A stretch of 64,000 nucleotides of DNA, from NCBI RefSeq assembly GCF_017794965.1, contig NZ_CP051240.1, forward strand, positions 3,162,001-3,226,000, written 5' to 3'. Below the pieces are notes generated by a model. The model was not told the DNA's origin, did not search any database, and saw only the letters and a program-made list of their open reading frames with translations. The translations under genes and the position numbers were made by a program. Shown here in pieces: positions 33,687 through 40,568 of this stretch (position 1 is its first letter; every line of letters starts with the position of its first letter). This DNA comes from Alcanivorax sp. GTDB taxonomy: Bacteria; Pseudomonadota; Gammaproteobacteria; Pseudomonadales; Alcanivoracaceae.

Positions 33687-35641
33687 GGCTTGTCGCCCTC
33701 CCCGTCGTTGTCTTGCGCTTCACTGTCTGGCTTGTCGTTTGTATCCAGTATCTTCTGCTGGGCCGCCTCCTGCTGGGCCTTCACCGCCCGGTCATAGCTT
33801 TCCGCCATCGCGAAGCGTGCCTGAATCTGGTACTGATCAATACGGTCACGACGCTGTTTGAGCTCGGTAATTGCCATTGTCTCCAGCATGTGGCCAACGC
33901 CTTTCATGAGGTGGGCAACGGTTTCCGTGGCGCGCTCAATTTTGGCCCTGGCCCGGACGATCTGCTGGTTATAGCCTTGATAACTCTGTGTCGCCGCCTG
34001 CCGGGTACGGACATAGGAGGCATAAATGCTTTCCATTCGCTCCACATCGGCTTCAAGGGCCTTGAGATGGGTGAAGGTTTCAGTGAGACGGTCCTGATAA
34101 TCCAGTTTGGTATTCCAATGGATAACACCGCGCAGACGCTTTATACGACGGCGAGCCTCTTCGCCAGCGGCGCTATTATCATTTGCGTATTGCGCTTCCA
34201 GCTGATCAAGCTGCATGGACAGGATGCGTTCATCGGCGGTGATCAGCATTTCCGGCTGTGGCGCCACCAGCAGGCGCTGAAGCCGGTCACGGATACTGTT
34301 GCGCTGTTCAAGGCGCAACAGAATTCGCGAATCCAGCTCACGGAAACGGGCATCGATACCGGGCAATAGCGGGGCATAGTAACGACGCCGCATTTCGATC
34401 AGATCCTCATAGGCATTGAGATCGTTCTGCCAGGCAATCATGCGCCGACGCATGTCTTCCAGATCCAGGTAGTTTTTCAACAACACCTGAAAGTCGTTGG
34501 AAGCCATCAAGTCCATCAGATAGTAGGTTTCCGGGGTTTCCGGCAATTCACGAAGACGAATCAGCCAGTTACTGTCCAGCTTGATCTCCTCGCGCACCAT
34601 GGCCTTGAAAAAATTGCCATTGCGAATGCTTTCGATGGAACTGTTGAGCCGTTGCTTTTCCACACCGAAGGCATCCAGCGCATTGCCGTACAACACTGCG
34701 GCTCGGCCATGCATGTCCAGATTGGCGTAGGAGTAAGGCACCCCCAGCAGACTTTCCTGGACCGCCTTGTTGGTGGGATTGCGTTTGAAAAGAATGCTCC
34801 AGGGCACCAGGGCGCGGTCATAACGCTGGGCCGCCACATCGGCCCAGCCCGAGCCCAGCAGCGCCTTGTTGGAGAACGGGCCTTCCAGCCGCACCCGATC
34901 CAGATACTGCTTGGCTTCCTGGGGCTGCTCGGCTTCGAGCAATCGGTAGCCCAGCACCAGATTGGCCTTGTCACGAATCCCCAATGAAGGAGCATCATCC
35001 TTGCTGAACTTGATCTGGCCGGTTTTCTCAAGTTGCGCCAGCCCTTTCTTCTCTTCACCGGAGAGAATCAGGGCAATGCCCAGGTTGTAGCCGGCAAAGC
35101 CTTCAAAGCCTGATACTTTTTCCAGCTTTTCAAGGATCTCCACCGCCTCACTAAAGCGCCCATTGACGGTATAGATCTGCGCACGCAACAAGCGTTCATC
35201 ATCACGCACACTCTCGGGCACTTCCCCTTCGATGCGATCGATGGTGTGCACCGCGTTCAGCTTTTCCCCTTTTTCATAGTAGATTCTTGCCAGACGGTAG
35301 GCCGCTTCATTCTTGACCTGCTGATCCACATCCCCTTCCAGCACTGCCTTGATGGCACGCCCGGCCTTCCTGTGCATACGGTAGGAGAGTTCAAAATCCC
35401 CAACCGAAAATTTCGCGGTACCGGCATGAATATGTAACGGATCCAGGTGACGCTCATCCACCCGATGGTACTGTTCCAGTTCCGCATCCAGTCGGGAAAT
35501 AGCGTCAAAGTACAACCCTTGCTGGGCGTAATAGAACGCCTCCCCCAGGAACAGGTCCCGGGGTTGCTGACTGGAGGTGTCGTCAGCCCAGGCCGGCACC
35601 ATGGCGCACAGCCCGAACAGCACAAGTTGACGGAGAGCCAT
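33683..35641 (-). CDS. Periplasmic TPR protein, GltC-like (652 aa)
   Basis: Signal peptide ending near residue 19 (AMVPAWA). Residues 25-330 contain TPR-like pairs (GEAFYYAQQGLYFDAISRLD, EAAYRLARIYYEKGEKLNAV, AGYNLGIALILSGEEKKGLA, ANLVLGYRLLEAEQPQEAKQ). Residues 360-610 are long charged helices (MRRRMIAWQNDLNAYEDLIE, RVERMES-like and RARAKIERATETV segments) suggestive of coiled coil. The C-terminal tail is acidic. It starts three bases after the first operon gene. Similar length and architecture to GltC of Myxococcus support the assignment, which rests on architecture rather than alignment. Confidence 0.82.
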   Translation of the reverse strand: MALRQLVLFGLCAMVPAWADDTSSQQPRDLFLGEAFYYAQQGLYFDAISRLDAELEQYHRVDERHLDPLHIHAGTAKFSVGDFELSYRMHRKAGRAIKAVLEGDVDQQVKNEAAYRLARIYYEKGEKLNAVHTIDRIEGEVPESVRDDERLLRAQIYTVNGRFSEAVEILEKLEKVSGFEGFAGYNLGIALILSGEEKKGLAQLEKTGQIKFSKDDAPSLGIRDKANLVLGYRLLEAEQPQEAKQYLDRVRLEGPFSNKALLGSGWADVAAQRYDRALVPWSILFKRNPTNKAVQESLLGVPYSYANLDMHGRAAVLYGNALDAFGVEKQRLNSSIESIRNGNFFKAMVREEIKLDSNWLIRLRELPETPETYYLMDLMASNDFQVLLKNYLDLEDMRRRMIAWQNDLNAYEDLIEMRRRYYAPLLPGIDARFRELDSRILLRLEQRNSIRDRLQRLLVAPQPEMLITADERILSMQLDQLEAQYANDNSAAGEEARRRIKRLRGVIHWNTKLDYQDRLTETFTHLKALEADVERMESIYASYVRTRQAATQSYQGYNQQIVRARAKIERATETVAHLMKGVGHMLETMAITELKQRRDRIDQYQIQARFAMAESYDRAVKAQQEAAQQKILDTNDKPDSEAQDNDGEGDKP

Positions 35642-35644
35642 GGA

Positions 35645-36151
35645 TTAGCGGTCTTTGAAGTTGATGGTATTGCCCGATTCGAACAAGGTGATCTCGAGCA
35701 GGCGTGGTCCCTGTTCCTTGGTGAAAGCGTGACTGGCGGTTTCCTGGAAATCCTTGCCGGTTACGGTCACTTCTATCTGGTGCTCACCGGCCCGGACGTT
35801 CCCGGTGTACAGGCGCTGCACACCCCCCTCCTGCAGGGCCTCCAGTTCTTTGTGGGTATAGACGTGATGCATCACATCTTCGCCATCCACCCGTATTGCC
35901 ATGGAATCCACTCGCTGATCCTTGTCAGCGGCCATGGAGACAAAAACAGATACCTGGGTATTGGAGGGATAAATCAGTTTCTCTTCGAGCTGTAACAGCT
36001 CAGTGGAGATAGCCAAAACATCCTGTTTGATGTCCTGAACCTGCTCATCAAGGCCCTTGATCTTTTCACGGGACACCTCATCCGCTGCGCTCGCCAACTG
36101 GGATACCAGCAACAAAAAAGCCAGCGCGCCCCCCTTGAATATAGCCAACAT
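35645..36151 (-). CDS. First gene of the motor operon: small secreted coiled-coil/beta protein (168 aa)
   Basis: Signal peptide MLAIFKGGALAFLLLVSQLASA, then a heptad-like helix (about 25-55, KIKGLDEQVQDIKQDVLAI) followed by a compact beta-rich domain (SMAIRVDGEDVMHHVYTH, GNVRAGEHQIEVTVTGKDF), which reads like an Ig or carboxypeptidase-regulatory-type sandwich. ATG 36151 gives a better signal peptide and GGAAAAG site than the GTG at 36169. It lies three bases before the GltC-like gene, so it is part of the same transcript. The family is not recognised. Confidence 0.75.
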   Translation of the reverse strand: MLAIFKGGALAFLLLVSQLASAADEVSREKIKGLDEQVQDIKQDVLAISTELLQLEEKLIYPSNTQVSVFVSMAADKDQRVDSMAIRVDGEDVMHHVYTHKELEALQEGGVQRLYTGNVRAGEHQIEVTVTGKDFQETASHAFTKEQGPRLLEITLFESGNTINFKDR

Positions 36152-36481
36152 ATCTTTTCCGGATATCACTCCGCCTCATGTTCTTTCGGCGTATGAGATC
36201 ACGGGGGCAACCACCAATTCCTCCGACTGGTGCTCATTTTACTAAGTTAAAGGTATTAGATATGGATGCAGAACAAGAACCTACAAGCCATCTTTAATGC
36301 AGCACTTTCACGTTAGCCATTTACCTTTTTTCATGGCGACATACATGCCGTTTCGTACTGTCGTAAGCGCCACTCATGCTCTCGGCGCAGAAGAATTGTG
36401 ACGCCGGTCACTCAATGTAGAGCCTTCCAAGCCGGCTCTGCCTCAGCCACAATGCCGTCAGTCATTCGGAACAAGACCGCC
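36152..36481. other. Divergent intergenic region of the motor operon and the YihY gene
   Basis: It must contain the promoter of the nine-gene operon (minus strand) and that of the plus-strand membrane-protein gene. On the minus strand GTAAAAT near 36234-36240 is a possible -10, but I find no convincing -35. No repeats or small genes are seen. Confidence 0.5.
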
Positions 36482-37381
36482 ATGAACCTTCACCTCAGTG
36501 ATTCAGTTTCCATTTTCAAGCGCGCTGTTCGCTTGTGGCTGGACAGCAATGCAGGCAGCTACGCCGGTTCTCTGGCCTTTTTCACCCTTTTTTCGCTGGC
36601 CCCGGTCATCATTCTGGCGGTCAAGGTCACGTCCCTGGTGATGACCAGCGATGCCGCCATGGCAGAAATCCTCGCCCAACTGGAAAGCACCGTGGGCCCC
36701 GCCGCCACCGACGAGATCCGCAATCTGATTGCCAAGACCGAGTCGCCCAGCCAGGGGTTACTCGCCGGCGCGCTCAGTCTGATGGTCATCATCATTGGTG
36801 CCACCACCGTGTTCGCCCAGATGCAACGCTCCATGAACACCCTCTGGGATGTGGCACCTCGCCCCTCACGCAACACCCTTATCGCGCTGATCAAAAGTCG
36901 CCTGTTGTCGCTGACGGTGGTCATCTCACTGGGCTTCGTGCTGATGGTGTCACTGCTGCTGAACGTGCTGGTCCATTCATTGATGAACTACGCCAGCCAC
37001 TGGTTACCCTTTCATGGCAGCCTCGCCATCGGCATGGAAATGCTGGCATCGCTACTGGTAATCAGCCTGTTGTTTGCCACCATGTTCCGGGTGTTGCCAG
37101 ATGTGGTTCTCGCCTGGCGGGATGTGTGGCTGGCCGCCCTGATCACCGCCATCCTGTTTTCCATTGGCCGCGCCCTGATTGCCATCTACCTGACCTATAC
37201 GGCTACCGCCTCCACCTATGGCGCTGCCGGTTCCCTGGTGGTGCTGCTGATGTGGGTCTATTACTCATCCATGATCCTGCTGTTTGGCGCCGCCATGGCA
37301 CGGGCCCTGTGCGAGTATCGCCAGGTAGAAGTACGCCCGCGCAGCACTGCTGTTCGCGTACGCCGAGAACTGGTTCACTGA
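36482..37381 (+). CDS. YihY/BrkB family inner-membrane protein
   Basis: Protein of 299 residues with about six membrane helices (ALFFTLFSLAPVIILAVKV-like first pair, LLAGALSLMVIIIGATTVFA, LTVVISLGFVLMVSLLLNVL, EMLASLLVISLLFATMFRVL, WLAALITAILFSIGRALIAI, GSLVVLLMWVYYSSMILLFG). SLAFFTLFSLAP and TYGAAGSLVVLLMWVYYS are hallmarks of the family. The biochemical role of the family is not firmly established. It is divergent from the motor operon. Confidence 0.9.
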   Translation: MNLHLSDSVSIFKRAVRLWLDSNAGSYAGSLAFFTLFSLAPVIILAVKVTSLVMTSDAAMAEILAQLESTVGPAATDEIRNLIAKTESPSQGLLAGALSLMVIIIGATTVFAQMQRSMNTLWDVAPRPSRNTLIALIKSRLLSLTVVISLGFVLMVSLLLNVLVHSLMNYASHWLPFHGSLAIGMEMLASLLVISLLFATMFRVLPDVVLAWRDVWLAALITAILFSIGRALIAIYLTYTATASTYGAAGSLVVLLMWVYYSSMILLFGAAMARALCEYRQVEVRPRSTAVRVRRELVH

Positions 37382-37459
37382 GGTTTTTACAGCCCTGTCC
37401 GCCAAGGCCGGGTATCCTTGGCGTTTACCCGCAACACCACCATGCTGCCTGGAGAGTGC

Positions 37460-38683
37460 ATGTTCGCCGTACGTCTGCTACCCCTCGCCTTTCCCATTCT
37501 GTTGTTGGCCCAGCCCGCTGTAGCAGCGGAGACTGGGGAAACCCTCACCGAGGAGGGATTTCGCCAGTGCATCACTGAACTGCAAGCCGACGCCATCGCC
37601 ACAGGCCTGCCAGAAAATCTGGTGAAGGAAAATCTGGCCGGCGTCAGACTGAATGAAAAGGTAATCGAGCTGGATCGCAGCCAGCCGGAGTTCACCAGCA
37701 GCTTTGCCGACTATTACACCCGCCGGGTCAGTGACACCCGCGTGGCCACCGGCCGCGAACGCTACCAGGAACTGCAGCCGTTGCTGCGCGAACTGACTCG
37801 CACCTACGGCATTCCCGGCCACTATCTGGTGTCATTCTGGGGCCTGGAAACCAACTACGGCGGCTATCTGGGTTACATTCCTACCCTGGACGCCCTGGCC
37901 ACCCTGACCTGCGAAGGGCGCCGCGGCGCCTATTTCAAGGGCGAGCTGTTCAATGCCCTGCGCATTCTCCAGGCCGGTGATGTGGACCTGAAAAACATGC
38001 AGGGCTCCTGGGCCGGCGCCATGGGCCAGACCCAGTTCATGCCAGCCATCTTCCTGCGCTACGCCACCGACCACGACGGCGATGGCCGCCGCAACCTGTG
38101 GGGCAGCCGTGAAGACGCTCTCGCCTCTGCCGCCAACTTTCTGCGTGACCTGGGCTGGCAAGAAGAAGAACGCTGGGGCCGGGAAATTTCTCTGCCCGAT
38201 AACTTCGACTATGCCCTCACCGGCCTGGCCGTGAAGCGTAGCCTGAAAGAATGGTCGAGTATGGGCGTGCGCATGCCCAACGGCAGCGCCCTGCCCGCCG
38301 CCGACATGGAAGCCTCGGTAATTGTGCCTTCCGGCCATAACGGTCCGGCCTTTCTGGCCTACCAGAACTTCCGGGTGATCATGGGCTGGAACCGGTCTGT
38401 CTCCTATGCCCTGGCAGTGGGACGACTGGCAGACCGGATTGCCGGGGCCGGCGAGTTAAGCGTGGCACCGGTACCCGCTCCCCGCCTTGACCGGGGGCAA
38501 GTCACCCGCCTGCAGCAGACCCTCAACCAGCTGGGGCATGACGCCGGACCGGAAGACGGCCTGCTCGGGCCGGGCACCCGCAAGGCGCTGGCCCGCTACC
38601 AGCAAAGCCAGGGCATGGTCGCCGATGGCTTCCCCGATAAAAACGTCCTCACCCGGATCGGGGTACTTGCTGACCAGGATTAA
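37460..38683 (+). CDS. Lytic murein transglycosylase (MltB/SltB-like) with C-terminal peptidoglycan-binding domain
   Basis: Periplasmic enzyme (407 residues) that cleaves peptidoglycan glycan strands with formation of 1,6-anhydro ends. The signal peptide ends at PAVAA. The SLT_2/MltB catalytic domain spans about 30-320; the catalytic Glu is in SFWGLETNYGGYLG, and GSWAGAMGQTQFMP is the typical substrate-groove motif. A PG_binding_1 domain (VTRLQQTLNQLGHDAGPEDG, FPDKNVLTRIG) ends the protein. ATG 37460 is preferred because GGAGAG precedes it and the signal peptide begins there. Confidence 0.92.
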   Translation: MFAVRLLPLAFPILLLAQPAVAAETGETLTEEGFRQCITELQADAIATGLPENLVKENLAGVRLNEKVIELDRSQPEFTSSFADYYTRRVSDTRVATGRERYQELQPLLRELTRTYGIPGHYLVSFWGLETNYGGYLGYIPTLDALATLTCEGRRGAYFKGELFNALRILQAGDVDLKNMQGSWAGAMGQTQFMPAIFLRYATDHDGDGRRNLWGSREDALASAANFLRDLGWQEEERWGREISLPDNFDYALTGLAVKRSLKEWSSMGVRMPNGSALPAADMEASVIVPSGHNGPAFLAYQNFRVIMGWNRSVSYALAVGRLADRIAGAGELSVAPVPAPRLDRGQVTRLQQTLNQLGHDAGPEDGLLGPGTRKALARYQQSQGMVADGFPDKNVLTRIGVLADQD

Positions 38684-39173
38684 ACCCCTGTTTCACCACA
38701 GAGGGCGCAGAGTTCACTGAGGCATGAGATAGAGACGGCACTGCGGGAAACAGGGACAGACAAGGACCGGCCGAAGGCGATTTCCAATCTTGATGAGGGA
38801 ACGTAGCGTAGCGAAGTAACGCACGGAGTGCGGCCCGAAGGGTTAGCGAAGCGAATAACTTGCTTGCAAACGAAGCCTTTCCCAACCGCACGAAAAAATG
38901 CCTGGCGCGCAAGACACCCTCTAACGCAGACGCCCTCTAGAAAGTAACCAGGTTCCCACGGTACAGCTGTGCCGACTTTGTGTGTTGCATGCCAGCCTGA
39001 TGCGGTCGCCCTGCGACGCCAGGATCAAATGCGCTTTCACCTCAGCGTTCAAGAAAATCAGCCCCCTCAGTGATCTCGGTGTTCTCTGTGGAGAAAAAGC
39101 ATTTACCCCCACCCGGGTTTTATCCGTCACAGGCCCGTGGCATTCTCCTTGTACACCCGCACCGGAGTCTGTC
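38684..39173. repeat. CACAGAGG-family arms around 370 bp of non-coding DNA
   Basis: The left arm 38692-38722 (CACCACAGAGGGCGCAGAG, then TTCACTGAGG) and the right arm 39064-39095 (CCTCAGTGATCTCGGTG, then TTCTCTGTGG) are inverted relatives. Between them lie short word repeats (GCGTAGCGAAG) and REP-like scraps (CTTGCTTGCAAACGAAG at 38859-38875). I see no gene in this 490-bp stretch; the promoter of the following lipoprotein gene should be near its end. Confidence 0.65.
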
Positions 39174-40295
39174 ATGCGCCCTGTCACCACGTTACTGCTT
39201 ACCTCCCTCGCCCTGTCTGCCTGTGCCGACAATGCCGCCACGCTGGCACCTCAAAGCAACAACGACATTCGCGCCAGCGAAATCACCGACGGCCTGCATC
39301 ACCCCTGGTCACTGGCGTTTGTCTCCGACAGCGAATGGCTGGTCACCGAGCGGCGCGGAACACTGCGGCGCATTGTGGACGGCGACCTGCAGGACAACGC
39401 AGTGACGGGCGTTCCCCAGGTGGTGGCCTCTGGTCAGGGGGGGCTGATGGACATGGCTCCTCATCCGGACTTCGCCGACAACCAGCGTCTTTACCTCAGT
39501 TACGCCAAACCCTGCGGCGATGGCGGCGGCACCACCGCAGTGGGATACGGTATCTATAAAGACGGCGCACTGAGTGCATTCCAGGATGTGTATGTGGCGG
39601 AAGCCTCCTGCACCAACACTGCCAAACATTTCGGCGGCAGAATCCTGTTTGATAATGAGGGTTTCCTGTTCCTGACCATCGGCGACCGCGGCCAGCGCGA
39701 TCGGGCCCAGGACACCAGCGACCCGGCTGGCAGTGTTGTCCGCCTGCATGATGACGGGCGCATCCCTGAAGACAACCCCCTGGCCGGCCAGCAGGGCAAG
39801 GCTGGAGAAATCTGGAGCTGGGGCCATCGCAATCCCCAGGGGCTGGCTCTGCATCCACAAACTGGCAAGCCCTGGCTCAATGAACACGGCCCCCGTGGCG
39901 GTGACGAAATCAATGCCCCGGAACCCGGCATCAATTATGGCTGGCCAGTGATCACCTACGGCCGCGAATACTACGGGCCCAGCATCGGAGACACCGAAAA
40001 GAAAGGCTATGCCCAGCCGTTACTGCACTGGACCCCGTCCATTGCCCCCTCCGGCATGGCCTTCGTCACCAGTAACCGCTATCCGGATTGGCAAGGGGAT
40101 ATCGTCAACGGCGCCCTCAAACTCACCCACCTGAACAAGGTCAGCTTTGACGGCAAGACCGCGACCAGGGAAGTGCGACTGCTCCAGGATCGCGGTGAAC
40201 GCATTCGCGATGTGCGCCAGGGACCCGATGGGTATCTGTACCTGCTCACCGACAGCAGTAACGGCAAGCTGCTTAGACTCGCGCCGGCGGAATAG
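39174..40295 (+). CDS. PQQ-dependent sugar dehydrogenase-like lipoprotein (YliI/Asd family)
   Basis: Six-bladed beta-propeller of the soluble aldose dehydrogenase family, 373 residues, with a lipoprotein signal (LALSAC). Family motifs are present: HPWSLAFV, GQGGLMDMAPHPDF, AKHFGGRILFDNEGFLFLTI, GDRGQRDRAQD, EIWSWGHRNPQGLA, NEHGPRGGDEIN and INYGWPVITYG, which include the catalytic His and PQQ/Ca-site residues of the family. It probably oxidises sugars at the envelope using externally supplied PQQ. An AAAGTT-family repeat begins six bases after the stop. Confidence 0.9.
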   Translation: MRPVTTLLLTSLALSACADNAATLAPQSNNDIRASEITDGLHHPWSLAFVSDSEWLVTERRGTLRRIVDGDLQDNAVTGVPQVVASGQGGLMDMAPHPDFADNQRLYLSYAKPCGDGGGTTAVGYGIYKDGALSAFQDVYVAEASCTNTAKHFGGRILFDNEGFLFLTIGDRGQRDRAQDTSDPAGSVVRLHDDGRIPEDNPLAGQQGKAGEIWSWGHRNPQGLALHPQTGKPWLNEHGPRGGDEINAPEPGINYGWPVITYGREYYGPSIGDTEKKGYAQPLLHWTPSIAPSGMAFVTSNRYPDWQGDIVNGALKLTHLNKVSFDGKTATREVRLLQDRGERIRDVRQGPDGYLYLLTDSSNGKLLRLAPAE

Positions 40296-40300
40296 GAGAG

Positions 40301-40540
40301 GAGTTGAAAGTTCAAAGTTTAAAGGCGCGAGGCCAGGACGATGCCATTCCTCAAGCATTTGGTTCCGCGCCTCAGCTGCAGTGGGTTGAAATTCGGGATG
40401 GCAGGAAAGCCTTTGTGAGAGATTCTGTTTTTATGAAGAAATGAAGTCTACGTTCAAGCGAACAGCGCGAAGTGATGAGGCATGAATTCGGCAGAGCCCG
40501 TCACCGCGCCATTCAACTTTAAACTTTGAACTTTCAACTC
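40301..40540. repeat. Inverted repeat of the AAAGTT family, copy 3
   Basis: The left arm 40301-40331 (GAGTTGAAAGTTCAAAGTTT, then AAAGGCGCGA) and the right arm 40506-40540 (GCGCCATTCAACTTTAAAC...CTTTCAACTC) are inverted copies. The interior differs from the other two copies, so only the arms define the family. Confidence 0.8.
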
Positions 40541-40568
40541 ACCCCGAAATCCTGAGCACCACGCCTCT

